Origin: Sporichthya brevicatena
Lineage (GTDB): Bacteria; Actinomycetota; Actinomycetes; Sporichthyales; Sporichthyaceae
Length of the DNA stretch: 64,000 nt
Direction: 5' to 3'
NCBI RefSeq assembly: GCF_039525035.1
Contig: NZ_BAAAHE010000049.1
Location: forward strand, 70,430-134,429
Every line of letters begins with the position of its first letter. The first letter of the stretch is position 1. The position numbers were made by a program, and so were the translations under genes. The notes under the pieces were generated by a model that was given only the letters and a program-made list of their open reading frames with translations, had not been told where the DNA came from and made no database searches. Of the stretch, positions 53,385 to 61,890 are shown in pieces.

Positions 53385-54212
53385 TCACCGCGCGGCGAAG
53401 ACCTGCTCGCGTACGGCCCGCGGCCGGTCGGTCGTGATCGTGTCCACGCCCGCCGCGAGGCAGCGCGCAACGTCCTCGGGCTCGTTCACCGTCCACACGT
53501 TGACCCGGTGCCCGCGGGCGTGCGCGCGGGCGACGTAGCCCGGGTCGGTGCGCACGATGTCCTTGCTGATGCCCGCCCAGCCGACGCCGTCCGGCAGCGA
53601 GCCGTCGCGGTAGCGGCGGGGCAGCCGGGCCATCAGGTGGACGAGGTCGAGTTCCGGAGTCAGCCGGCGCATCCGGCGGCTCGCCACCTCGGCGAAGCTC
53701 ATGACGCGCACGGCGGGCCGGCCGTCGGGGTGCACGATGCGCCGGTCCAGCCCGAACTCGGTGAGCAACTCGGCCAGCCGGGCCTCGACCCGGCCGCCGT
53801 AGCGGGTCGGGTGCTTGATCTCGATCAGCAGGCCGACCGGGCGCCCGGCGTCGGCGACGAGCTCGAGCAGCTCGCGCAAGGTCGTCAGGCGCGTGGCCTC
53901 GGGATCGGCGTCCACCGGCGGCGCGACGGGGCGGCCGCCGCGGTACCGGTCGACGGGACGCCACGGCCGCCGGGCGCCGAAGCGCACGGCGCGCAGCTCC
54001 TCGAGCGTCATCGTGGACACGATCCCCCGCTGCCCGGAGACGAACTCCAGCCGACGGTCGTGCAGGCAGACCAGGTGGCCGTCGGCGGTCAGGCGGATGT
54101 CGCACTCGAGGGCGTCGGCCCCGTCCGCGATCGCCTGCCGGAACGCGCCGAAGGTGTGCTCGTACACGCCCTCGCGGGACCCGCGGTGGCCGACGATCTC
54201 CGGCAGCGCCAT
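53385..54212 (-). CDS. glycerophosphodiester phosphodiesterase
   Basis: 275 residues. GDPD motif IVGHRGSREGVYEHTFGAF with catalytic His, followed by ADALECDIRLTADGHLVCLHDRRL containing the metal-binding Glu/Asp and second His. The C-terminal VNVWTVNEPEDVARCLAAGVDTITTDRP is typical. Cytoplasmic, no signal; releases glycerol-3-phosphate from glycerophosphodiesters. The ATG at 54212 is chosen; a GTG at 54227 is possible. Confidence 0.93.
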   Translation of the reverse strand: MALPEIVGHRGSREGVYEHTFGAFRQAIADGADALECDIRLTADGHLVCLHDRRLEFVSGQRGIVSTMTLEELRAVRFGARRPWRPVDRYRGGRPVAPPVDADPEATRLTTLRELLELVADAGRPVGLLIEIKHPTRYGGRVEARLAELLTEFGLDRRIVHPDGRPAVRVMSFAEVASRRMRRLTPELDLVHLMARLPRRYRDGSLPDGVGWAGISKDIVRTDPGYVARAHARGHRVNVWTVNEPEDVARCLAAGVDTITTDRPRAVREQVFAAR

Positions 54213-54282
54213 GCCCTCATGGTGCACCGCGCGCCGCCCGCGTGCGGACCAAAGATCACGCTCGGTCCGACCTGAGGGGACG

Positions 54283-55494
54283 TCAGCTCGGCTGGGACCG
54301 GAGAAACCGCCCGAAGTGGGGCACGGTGAAGGCGACCGAACCCCGCTCGCCGGCGAAGATCAGGCCCTTCTTGATCAGGCCGTCCCGCGCCGGGGACAGG
54401 CTCGACGGCTTCCGGCCGAGGTGTTCGGCGACCTCCGCCGTCGGGACCGGCCCGTCGTCGCTCGCCTGGCCCAGCGCCGCCATCGCCCGCATGTAGTCCC
54501 GCTCGGCGGGGGTGGCCCGCTCGTAGCGGCTGCCGAAGAAGCCGACCGCGAGCTCGGCCTCGGCCTCGGGCGCCGCGACCCGGACGTCGTCGGCGGTGAT
54601 CGGCGAGGCCGGCGCGGCGTCCCAGGCGACCTTGCCGTACGCCTGGACGAAGTACGGGTAGCCGTCCGAGAGCTCGTAGAGGACCTTGAGGGCGTCCTCG
54701 TCGAACTCGACGTCCTCCGCGGCGGCGGGCGCCCGGAGCGCGCGGTCGGCCGCGGCGCGGTCCAGCCGGTCGATGCGGACGTACCGGAACAGTCGCTCCG
54801 AGTAGGACTTCGAGGCCGAGAGCACCGCGGGCAGGTGCGGCAGGCCCGCCCCGACCACGATGAGGGGCGCCCCCGACTGGGACAGCTCGTGGCACGCCCC
54901 GCACAACGCCGAGACGTCGGCCGGGCCGAGGTCCTGCATCTCGTCGAGGAACAGCGCGATCCCGGAGCCGACGTCGGTCGCGACCGAGGCCGCGTCGGTG
55001 AGCAGCTCCGTCAGGTCGATCTCGATGTCGCCGGAGTCGGCGCGGCCGCGGGCGGCGGGGACGTCGATGCCCGGGTCCCAGGCCCGGGCGCTGGCCCGGC
55101 CCCGCTTGGCCGGGCTGACCTCCGCGTCGCGGAGCGCGAACGCCTTCAGCACGCCGAGGAACGCCTCGACCCGCTCGGGATCCCGGTGGCGGGGCGCGAG
55201 CTCGCGCACGGCCATGTGGAGCGCCCCGGCGATGGGGCGGCGCAGCGACTGGTCCGGGCGGGCCTCGATCTTGCCCGTCCCCCACAGCCGGCCGATCGCG
55301 GCCGACCGCAGGGCGTTGAGCAGCACGGTCTTGCCGACCCCGCGCAGCCCGGTGAGCACCATGCTCCGTTCGGGCCGCCCGCGGGCGACCCGCTCGAGCA
55401 CCACGTCGAAGTCGGCGAGCTCCCGGTCGCGGCCGGCGAGCTCGGGCGGCCGCTGACCCGCCCCCGGGGCGTACGGGTTCCGGACGGGATCCAT
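54283..55494 (-). CDS. AAA ATPase (Orc1/Cdc6-like, ATP-binding protein)
   Basis: 403 residues. Walker A GLRGVGKT near residue 49, Walker B ALFLDEMQDL near 190, sensor segment LIVVGAGLPHLPAVL. The C-terminal winged-helix-like region (PTAEVAEHLGRKPSSLSPARDGLIKKGLI) resembles the DNA-binding part of Orc1/Cdc6-type or STAND-like ATPases. Local role unknown. A 163-bp gap with inverted repeats lies upstream. Confidence 0.88.
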   Translation of the reverse strand: MDPVRNPYAPGAGQRPPELAGRDRELADFDVVLERVARGRPERSMVLTGLRGVGKTVLLNALRSAAIGRLWGTGKIEARPDQSLRRPIAGALHMAVRELAPRHRDPERVEAFLGVLKAFALRDAEVSPAKRGRASARAWDPGIDVPAARGRADSGDIEIDLTELLTDAASVATDVGSGIALFLDEMQDLGPADVSALCGACHELSQSGAPLIVVGAGLPHLPAVLSASKSYSERLFRYVRIDRLDRAAADRALRAPAAAEDVEFDEDALKVLYELSDGYPYFVQAYGKVAWDAAPASPITADDVRVAAPEAEAELAVGFFGSRYERATPAERDYMRAMAALGQASDDGPVPTAEVAEHLGRKPSSLSPARDGLIKKGLIFAGERGSVAFTVPHFGRFLRSQPS

Positions 55495-55515
55495 GCCTAC
55501 GACGGTATGGCGCTC

Positions 55516-55618
55516 TCTAGCGAAATCCGTAGATCGCCGTATCGAAGGCTCGAGCGTGTCGCCCCTCGGCTCGAGACGAGCACACCTTTATCTACGGGAG
55601 TCTTCGAATTCCGCTAGA
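55516..55618. repeat. nested inverted repeats in the gap upstream of the AAA ATPase gene
   Basis: TCTAGCG and CCGTAGAT (55516-55534) reappear inverted as ATCTACGG (55590-55597) and CGCTAGA (55612-55618). Between them GGCTCGAG occurs twice (around 55547 and 55568). The AT content is higher than in the neighbouring genes. It may be an operator or a stem-loop; no known site is recognised. Confidence 0.4.
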
Positions 55619-55657
55619 CGGGTCATCTCTGCCGAGAGAGTCCGGCTCACCTCGCGG

Positions 55658-55987
55658 TCAGTAGACGTGCGGGGTCTCGCCCGAGTCGCTCACCATCGGC
55701 CGGCCCGCCGTCGCCCAGGCGAGCATGCCGCCGGCGACGTTGGTCGCCGACCGGCCGTTCTGCTGCAGATAGGCCGTGACCTGCGCAGATCGGCCGCCGC
55801 TCTTGCAGATCACGTAGATCTCGCCGTCGGCCGGGATCTCGCCGAGGCGCTCCGGAACGCTGTTCATGGGGATGTGGACGGCGCTCTCGGCGTGGCCGGC
55901 GGCCCATTCGACGGGCTCGCGCACGTCGAGCAGATAGGCGTCGGCCGGGATGCCGGAGATCTCGATCTCGGGTACTTGTGAGGGCAT
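55658..55987 (-). CDS. rhodanese-like domain protein, 109 aa
   Basis: A single rhodanese domain: LLDVREPVEWAAGHAESAVHIPM and the active-site loop VICKSGGRS with Cys61. It would act as a sulfurtransferase or persulfide carrier in the cytoplasm. ATG at 55987. Divergent from the subtilisin inhibitor gene. Confidence 0.92.
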   Translation of the reverse strand: MPSQVPEIEISGIPADAYLLDVREPVEWAAGHAESAVHIPMNSVPERLGEIPADGEIYVICKSGGRSAQVTAYLQQNGRSATNVAGGMLAWATAGRPMVSDSGETPHVY

Positions 55988-56111
55988 GTCGGCATTCTTC
56001 CGCCGCCCGTCGAGGGCGCCCGCGGCCGGGCCGCCCCGGCTTTGCCTGTTCTTGGAACTTTCCGCCCGGAACCGGCGGAACCGGACACCGTCACTCCGCG
56101 TCTCAGGTCCC

Positions 56112-56621
56112 ATGCGGTACGTCAACGTGCTCGCCGCCGCGGCAGCTGTCGTGGTCGGATTCACCGGCTCCCTCACGGCAGCGCACGCGCTGTCGCTCCC
56201 GGAGCCCGCGCCGATCCCGGGCCTGCTCGAGATCATTCCGGCCGCCGAGCCGGCCGCCGAGACCGTGCTGACGGTGACGTACCAGGCCGACGAGAAGGCC
56301 GCTCCGGTCGTCATGCAGCTGACGTGCGACCCGACCGGCGGGGACCACCCCCGCGCGGCCGAGGCGTGCGCGGCGCTGGCGAAGGCCGAGCAGAACGCCA
56401 CCAACCCGTTCGCGAAGCCCGAGCCCGACCAGATCTGCACCTACATCTACGGGGGCCCGCAGACGGCCCGCGTCGTCGGGAGCTGGAACGGCACGGGCGT
56501 GGACGCGTCGTTCTCGCGGGCCAACGGGTGCGAGATCTCCCGCTGGGACGCGATCGAGCCGGTCCTGTCTCCGACCGCTCCGGCGGCCGCTGCGGCAGCG
56601 GCAGCGGCGAAGAAGAAGTAG
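56112..56621 (+). CDS. secreted subtilisin inhibitor (SSI family)
   Basis: 169 residues. Signal peptide about 1-27 (VLAAAAAVVVGFTGSLTAAHA). The SSI domain has C72, C86, C109 and C140 for the two conserved disulfides (LTCDPTGGDHP, EACAAL, NGCEIS). Aligning CTYIY with the reactive loop CPMVY of Streptomyces SSI puts Tyr111 at P1. It ends in an Ala-rich tail and KKK. It lies 392 bases before a secreted subtilase gene on the same strand, a likely target. Confidence 0.88.
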   Translation: MRYVNVLAAAAAVVVGFTGSLTAAHALSLPEPAPIPGLLEIIPAAEPAAETVLTVTYQADEKAAPVVMQLTCDPTGGDHPRAAEACAALAKAEQNATNPFAKPEPDQICTYIYGGPQTARVVGSWNGTGVDASFSRANGCEISRWDAIEPVLSPTAPAAAAAAAAAKKK

Positions 56622-57013
56622 CACCGCACAACACAAGACTTCGGCACGCGTCTCGGACCCGGTTCGTGGGGGGCTGGACCGGGGCGCGCGCCGAGGAACG
56701 GGACCGGGCAGTCCCGTGCACGGGGGATGGGTAAGACGCAACTCGGGGGAACGACGGCGGCGTAGGTCCACGGACCTGCGCCGCCTTCCCGTTTGTTCGC
56801 CGACGGGACGTTGGTCCCGACCGGTCCCGACGGTGCCGACCCTGCTCCGGTCGCCGCGGAGGGCCGCGCTGTGCGGACGTTTCGCGGTGGTTGGGCCCGG
56901 TCCGCGTGGCTCTGCGCACCGGTCTCGAGGGCCGAATCCGCGCCGAGGTCTCACGTCTGACGTTGGTCCCGCCGATGGGGTCGTTAGTCCCCCCACCCCC
57001 CGGCGGTGATCCC
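56622..57013 (+). other. 392-bp gene-free, structured leader before the subtilase gene
   Basis: No convincing gene is seen. It contains a stem-loop at about 56698-56717 (ACGGGAC...GTCCCGT). A strong hairpin lies at 56756-56785 (about 13 bp, CACG loop, followed by TTCCCGTTTGTT). The 13-mer GACGTTGGTCCCG occurs twice (56807-56819 and 56959-56971). This could be the inhibitor gene terminator plus a long regulated 5' leader. No known riboswitch class fits well. Confidence 0.45.
56756..56785 (+). terminator. strong hairpin, terminator or attenuator after the SSI gene
   Basis: GGCGGCGTAGGTC and GACCTGCGCCGCC pair over 13 positions with one G-U wobble. TTCCCGTTTGTT follows. It lies 135 bases after the inhibitor stop. 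Confidence 0.5.
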
Positions 57014-58900
57014 GTGCAGTTCGTTCCGACCCCCACCTCGCGGCGCGCGCCGCGGGTCGCCCTCGCGGTCGCGCTGGGTGTCAGCGCCTTCGGCCTGAGC
57101 GGCCTGACGCCGGCGTCCGCCGTCGGCGCGGGCGAGCCCGCCCCGCCGGGACCGGTGGTCGACGCGCCGACCGACGTCGAGGCGACGCCCATCCCGGGGC
57201 AGTGGATCGTGACGACCGAGAACGCCTCCGGGACCAAGGCCGCCAAGGCCGCAGCCGACGAGCTCGGCGCAGACGTCGGCAAGACGTTCTCCAAGGCCGC
57301 GCGGGGCTTCGTCGCCGAGATGTCGGCCGAGGCCGCCGCCGAACTCGCGGAGGAACCGAGCGTCGTGGCCGTCGAGCCCGACTACCTGGTGCGCGTGGCC
57401 GGTACGCAGTCGCCGACCCCGAGCTGGGGCCTGGACCGCATCGACCAGAAGTCGCTCCCCCTCAACAGCAGCTACACCTATGGCGCCACGGGTCAGGGCG
57501 TCGACGCCTACGTCCTCGACACCGGCCTGCGCGCCAGCCACACCGACTTCGCCGGCCGCGTCGCGCCCGGCTGGACCTCGATCAACGACGGCCGCGGCAC
57601 CAACGACTGCGACGGCCACGGCACCCACGTCGCCGGCACCATCGGCGGCACCAAGTACGGCGTGGCCAAGCAGGTCACGATCGTCCCGGTGCGCGTCATG
57701 AACTGCGACGGCGTCGGCAGCACCTCGGGGATCATCGCCGGCCTCGACTGGGTCGTCGCGCAGATGCAGTCCCGCGGCCGTCCCGCCGTCGCCAACCTCA
57801 GCCTCGGTGGCTCACCGTCCACGTCGCTGGACTCCGCGGTCAACCGCGCCATCAAGGCCGGCGTGAACGTCGTGGTCGCCGCGGGCAACGACAGCCGCGA
57901 CGCCTGCGGCGAGTCGCCCGCCCGCGTCCCGAACGCGCTGACGATCGGCGCGACCACCAAGACCGACGCCCGGGCGAGCTTCTCCAACTACGGCTCGTGC
58001 GTCGACCTGTGGGCGCCGGGCGACCGGATCGTCTCCGCGATCAACTCCGGCGACAGCGCCTCCGCGACCTACTCCGGCACGTCGATGGCGGCACCCCACG
58101 TCGCCGGCGCGGTGGCGCTGTACCTGCAGGGTGCGCCGACCGCCACCCCGGCGCAGGTCACCAACGCGCTTGTCGGCAACTCGATCCTGAACGTGCTGAG
58201 CGGCCTGCTCGGCTCGACGAACCGCCTGCTCCGCACCGTGCTCGCCGCGGATGCCCCGCCGACCGCGCCGGTCACGACGACGCCGGGCACGACGCCGGGT
58301 GAGCCGACGCCCACGCCCGCGCCCGTCGACAGCAAGACCGCCACCAAGATCACGCTCAAGGCCGACAGCGCGAAGATCCGCTACGGCAGCCAGGTCACGC
58401 TGCGCGGGACGCTGACCGACGGCGCGGGCCGCCGCCTCGGCGGACTCCCGGTCGTGATCCGCGCCGACGGTCGCGCGATCGGCACGGTCACCTCCAAGTC
58501 GGACGGCAGCTTCGCCGGCCGGGTCCGCCCGAGCCGCACGATGGCCTACACCGCCGGCTTCGACGGCAACGCCACGTACGCGGCGAGCGCGAGCGCCCCA
58601 GTGGCCGTGAAGGTCGCGACCTCCCTGCGGGCCCAGATCAAGAAGAAGCCGAACCGCCCCGGCAAGCTCACGGTCGTCGGGATCGCCGAGCCGAAGACCG
58701 CCGGCCTGAAGCTGCAGCTCCAGCTGCGCGGGACCTCCGGCTGGAAGACCGTGAGCTCCGCCCGTACCAACTCCAAGGGCAAGGCCACCTTCAAGGTCGT
58801 GCTGACGAAGCGTCAGACCTACGCGCTGCGCATCTACACCAAGGGCGCCGGGGCGCTGGTCCAGGGCTCGACCCCGACGTTCAAGGTCCGGACGCGCTGA
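57014..58900 (+). CDS. secreted subtilisin-like serine protease (S8) with propeptide and C-terminal Ig-like domains
   Basis: 628 residues from the GTG at 57014; an in-frame ATG about 40 bases earlier is an alternative. Signal region about 10-37, inhibitor-I9-type propeptide 60-128 (GQWIVTTENASG, EPSVVAVEPDYLV). The catalytic domain has D169 (YVLDTG), H202 (GHGTHVAG), N292 (AAGND) and S357 (SGTSMAAPHVAGAVAL). A Pro/Thr linker and two Ig-like repeats end the protein. Extracellular protease of proteinase-K/aqualysin type, possibly held in check by the upstream SSI. Confidence 0.93.
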   Translation: MQFVPTPTSRRAPRVALAVALGVSAFGLSGLTPASAVGAGEPAPPGPVVDAPTDVEATPIPGQWIVTTENASGTKAAKAAADELGADVGKTFSKAARGFVAEMSAEAAAELAEEPSVVAVEPDYLVRVAGTQSPTPSWGLDRIDQKSLPLNSSYTYGATGQGVDAYVLDTGLRASHTDFAGRVAPGWTSINDGRGTNDCDGHGTHVAGTIGGTKYGVAKQVTIVPVRVMNCDGVGSTSGIIAGLDWVVAQMQSRGRPAVANLSLGGSPSTSLDSAVNRAIKAGVNVVVAAGNDSRDACGESPARVPNALTIGATTKTDARASFSNYGSCVDLWAPGDRIVSAINSGDSASATYSGTSMAAPHVAGAVALYLQGAPTATPAQVTNALVGNSILNVLSGLLGSTNRLLRTVLAADAPPTAPVTTTPGTTPGEPTPTPAPVDSKTATKITLKADSAKIRYGSQVTLRGTLTDGAGRRLGGLPVVIRADGRAIGTVTSKSDGSFAGRVRPSRTMAYTAGFDGNATYAASASAPVAVKVATSLRAQIKKKPNRPGKLTVVGIAEPKTAGLKLQLQLRGTSGWKTVSSARTNSKGKATFKVVLTKRQTYALRIYTKGAGALVQGSTPTFKVRTR

Positions 58901-58946
58901 CCTGGGCTCGGGGGACCACCCGGGCGACAACTCGAGTGACGCAGCG

Positions 58947-59837
58947 TCACTTCAGCAGTCGGGAGAGCCGCCGGTCCGCCAGCGGCTTCCCGCCGGTCTG
59001 ACAGGTCGCGCAGTACTGGAGCGAGGAGTCGGCGAAGGACACCTCGCGGACGGTGTCCCCGCACACGGGACAGGGCTGACCGGTCCGGGCGTGCACGCGC
59101 AGGCCGGCTTTCTTCTCCCGCTTGAGCTGACTCGTCTCCAGGCCGTCGGAGCGGGCGATCGCGTCGGCGAGCGTCTCCCGGATCACCGCGTGCAGCGCCG
59201 CGACGCCCTCCGGGTCGAGGGAGTTCGCGGGCTTGAACGGGGAGAGCCGCGCGGCGTGCAGCACCTCGTCGGAGTAGGCGTTGCCGATGCCCGCGATCAC
59301 GGACTGGTCGCGCAGGACGCCCTTGATCTGGGAGCGCCCGGCGGCGGCGAGCAGCTCGCCGAGCTTCTCGGGCGTGAAGTCCTCCGCCAGCGGGTCCGGA
59401 CCGAGCCGGGCGACGCCCGGCACCTCGGCGGGGTCGCGGACGCAGTAGGCGGCCAGGCCCTTCTTCGTCCCCGCCTCGGTGAGGTCGAAGCCGTACGCGC
59501 TGCCGGGCGGGTCTCCGTCGCGCTCCCCGAGGTGGATCCGCAGCGCGAGCGGCCCCTTACCGGGCTTGGGCGGCGCGGGCGGAAGGTTGGCCCGCCACTG
59601 CAGCCAGCCGGCGCGAGCCAGGTGGACGATCAGGTGCAGTTCACCGCCGACCTCGACGTCGAGGAACTTGCCGTGCCGCGCCACCGAGGTGACGAACATG
59701 CCGGCGAGAGCGGTGAACGGCGGGTCGTAGGTCTTCAGGACGCTGATCGCGGCCACGTCGACCCGCACCACGGCGCGGCCGACGGCCTCCTCGGTCAGCA
59801 GCCGACGGAGGGACTCGACCTCAGGCAGCTCGGGCAC
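58947..59837 (-). CDS. Fpg/Nei family DNA glycosylase
   Basis: 296 residues. After Met removal the N-terminus is PELPEVE, with Pro2 and Glu3 the catalytic residues. H2TH region LGPDPLAEDFTPEKL ... IKGVLRDQSVIAGIGNAYSDEVLHAA; C-terminal zinc finger CPVCGD ... CATC. It excises oxidised bases in base-excision repair. I took the GTG giving VPELPEVES. Specificity (Fpg or Nei-like) cannot be fixed by eye. Convergent with the subtilase gene. Confidence 0.93.
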   Translation of the reverse strand: MPELPEVESLRRLLTEEAVGRAVVRVDVAAISVLKTYDPPFTALAGMFVTSVARHGKFLDVEVGGELHLIVHLARAGWLQWRANLPPAPPKPGKGPLALRIHLGERDGDPPGSAYGFDLTEAGTKKGLAAYCVRDPAEVPGVARLGPDPLAEDFTPEKLGELLAAAGRSQIKGVLRDQSVIAGIGNAYSDEVLHAARLSPFKPANSLDPEGVAALHAVIRETLADAIARSDGLETSQLKREKKAGLRVHARTGQPCPVCGDTVREVSFADSSLQYCATCQTGGKPLADRRLSRLLK

Positions 59838-59894
59838 GCGCCCAGTCTGCAAGAACTCGGCCGGATCCGCCGCCCCGCGCACCTGACCAACCGC

Positions 59895-59936
59895 CGACCC
59901 AGCACCCCCGACCCAGCACCCCCGACCCAGCACCGC
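59895..59936. repeat. three tandem copies of a 14-bp unit
   Basis: CGACCCAGCACCCC is repeated at 59895-59908, 59909-59922 and 59923-59936 (last copy one mismatch). It lies directly beside the terminator hairpin and upstream of the fpg-like gene. It may be a variable-number repeat. Confidence 0.7.
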
Positions 59937-59942
59937 GTGAAA

Positions 59943-59986
59943 AAAGGGTGACACCCCTTACTGCGCAGTAAGGGGTGTCACCCTTT
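59943..59986 (-). terminator. intrinsic terminator with a perfect 22-bp stem
   Basis: A 44-bp perfect palindrome centred on CTGC|GCAG. On the minus strand it is followed by TTTTTT. It would end transcription of the lipoprotein gene at 60060-60584 before the fpg-like gene. Confidence 0.85.
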
Positions 59987-60059
59987 GTTGACATCGCACG
60001 GCAGGTCGACCCGGGGGACACCCCCGGTCGACCTTGCGGGGTCGACCTTGCGGGGTCGG

Positions 60060-60584
60060 TCAGGAAGCGGCCAGGTCGGCGCAGGCGAGCTTCGGCGGCT
60101 TCGCCTCGTCCTTCTTGGCGCCGGCGGCGCGCTTGAGGTGGATGACGACCGACTTGGCCTCTGGCCCGGCCTTGACCGGGTTGGTCGTCTCGCCCTTGCC
60201 CTTGCCGTTCTTGTTGACGGTCACGGGCAGGTGCAGCTCGTTCGGCGGCATGTCGCCACCGCCCGGCGTGTACTGGTAGTGGGCGCCACCCGGGTCCGCC
60301 GCGTCGCACGAGTCGGCGTGGACGTGGGCGACGTACTTCGCCTTCGGGTCGAGGTTGGTCGCGGAGAGCGAGACCTCGGTGCCCGAGGCGGAGAGCACCA
60401 TCTCGGCGGTGCCGCCGATCTTCTTCGTGCCCTTCGGGGCGCCGTCGAGCTTGGCGAAGGTGCCGGAGAAGGTGCCGTCCGAGATCTCGGGGCTCTCGGC
60501 GGTCGCGTCGTCGTCGTCATCGCCTCCACAGCCGGCCAGCACCAGGGCCACGGCGATGGGAAGCGCTGCGAGGTGGATCTTCAT
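60060..60584 (-). CDS. lipoprotein with Cu/Zn-superoxide-dismutase-like domain
   Basis: 174 residues. Lipobox LAGC with Cys19, then an Asp-rich stretch. The folded part has AHVHADSC, GGAHYQY, NELHLPV, VVIHL and a late KLACADL. This is the order of copper-ligand His and the disulfide Cys in SodC, but the intervening loops and the Zn ligands are not all evident. It may be a degenerate SodC-like protein. Stand-alone gene. Confidence 0.65.
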   Translation of the reverse strand: MKIHLAALPIAVALVLAGCGGDDDDDATAESPEISDGTFSGTFAKLDGAPKGTKKIGGTAEMVLSASGTEVSLSATNLDPKAKYVAHVHADSCDAADPGGAHYQYTPGGGDMPPNELHLPVTVNKNGKGKGETTNPVKAGPEAKSVVIHLKRAAGAKKDEAKPPKLACADLAAS

Positions 60585-60734
60585 GTGGGGGTGTTCCTCT
60601 CGGCGGGTTGGTCAGGGCGCGCGTCCTGCCGAGCCCAGGTTTTGCCCCGCACCGCCCGATTTCAACGCTGGCGCGCCGGTTGTGGCCGGGTTGTGTCCTT
60701 GAGAGCTCCCTGAGGGCCCGGACCAACCCGGGCC

Positions 60735-60755
60735 GGCTCGGCCGGAGACCGAGCC
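60735..60755 (-). terminator. hairpin downstream of the propeller gene
   Basis: GGCTCGG-ccggaga-CCGAGCC, a perfect 7-bp stem, lies eight bases beyond the stop at 60763. No U-run. Confidence 0.4.
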
Positions 60756-60762
60756 GAGCGGG

Positions 60763-61767
60763 TCAGTCGGCCCAGGTCGGAGCGGTGAGGGTGCCACGCC
60801 GGACGCTGACCAGGAGGCGCTGCTTCGCGTCCTTGAGGTCGAAGGTGACGAGCTCGGCACCGTGCTTGGCGTTGCCCCGCAGGCGGGTGACCACGAGGGC
60901 GCTGGTGTCCGGGGCGAACGCGGGTGCGTCGAACTGGTGGGTGCGGTCGGAGACGAACTTCCGGACGTTGTCGAGCAACCCGTAGTAGAGCTCGCCGAGC
61001 CAGATCGTCGTGCCCGTGGCCTCGCGGGTCACCCAGGCCATCGTGAAGCCGTCGGGGGCCACGGTCGGCTGGGTGGCGAACTTCTGCGCTCCCGAGCCCC
61101 CGACCAGGCGACGCTCCTCCGAGCCGTCCACCCCGATGCTCCAGATCGCCGACGACACCGTGCGGTCGTTCTTGACCTTCGCGCGGGTGAAGACGACCTC
61201 TGTGCCGTCCGCCGCCCACGACGGGGAGCTGTCCTCGAAGCCCTTGGGGGTGCGCACCAGGCGCTTCGCCGAACCGCCCGCGGCCGGGACCACGAGCAGA
61301 CCCTTGCGGTCGTCTACGACGAGGTTCTTGCCGTCACGCGACCAGGAGACGGCGCCGGTGCCGGCGCCGTAGGTGAGCCGGCGGACCTCGGCGGTGTAGA
61401 CGTTGATGACGTACAGGTCGGTGACGCCGGCGCGGCGGTTCGCCCGGTCGCTGGAGAAGGCGACCTCGGTGGAGTCGGGCGAGAAGGCCGGCTCGATGTC
61501 GTTCGCCGGGCCCTCGGTGAGGTTGATGCCCAGGCTGCCGTCGCCGGCGATGACCCGCAGGTCGCCGGGGCCCTGGGAGTTCTTGCCGGCCCGCGCGCCC
61601 GTGGCGTAGCGGCTCTCGGAGAAGGCGATGTAGCCGACGACGTCGGCGGTGATGCGCTCGGCGCCCGCGGGCGTCGCGGGCGCGGTCGGCGCGGACGCCG
61701 CCGGAGTGGGAGCCAGGGGCACCATCAGCGTCGCGACCAAAGCCGGGACTGCCAGTCGCTTACGCAT
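60763..61767 (-). CDS. secreted TolB-like beta-propeller protein
   Basis: 334 residues. Signal peptide about 1-26. WD40-like/TolB blades repeat the pattern PAFSPDSTEVAFSSDR, AVSWSRDGKNLVV, PSWAADGTEVVFTR, PTVAPDGFTMAWV and PAFAPDTSALVVTR. No catalytic domain. Probably an extracytoplasmic binding protein. Independent gene, 123 bases downstream of lcp. Confidence 0.87.
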   Translation of the reverse strand: MRKRLAVPALVATLMVPLAPTPAASAPTAPATPAGAERITADVVGYIAFSESRYATGARAGKNSQGPGDLRVIAGDGSLGINLTEGPANDIEPAFSPDSTEVAFSSDRANRRAGVTDLYVINVYTAEVRRLTYGAGTGAVSWSRDGKNLVVDDRKGLLVVPAAGGSAKRLVRTPKGFEDSSPSWAADGTEVVFTRAKVKNDRTVSSAIWSIGVDGSEERRLVGGSGAQKFATQPTVAPDGFTMAWVTREATGTTIWLGELYYGLLDNVRKFVSDRTHQFDAPAFAPDTSALVVTRLRGNAKHGAELVTFDLKDAKQRLLVSVRRGTLTAPTWAD

Positions 61768-61823
61768 GAATCCTCCGACGCGGGCGGGACGAGCCCTGTT
61801 GGGCGCACCTTAAGCCCGAAGAT

Positions 61824-61848
61824 CGCCCGATAACCACCCGTCCGGGCG
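61824..61848 (-). terminator. hairpin downstream of lcp
   Basis: CGCCCG and CGGGCG arms surround a 13-nt loop, 43 bases past the lcp stop. Weak, without a U-run. Confidence 0.3.
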
Positions 61849-61890
61849 AACTGTGAGACGGCTGGTCACATTTGGTCGACGAGCGTGCCG

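Noticed and set aside
56640..57013. A possible ydaO (c-di-AMP) or c-di-GMP riboswitch before the subtilase gene.
   Set aside because: Only isolated purine-rich fragments resemble these classes. The conserved cores and junctions could not be placed.
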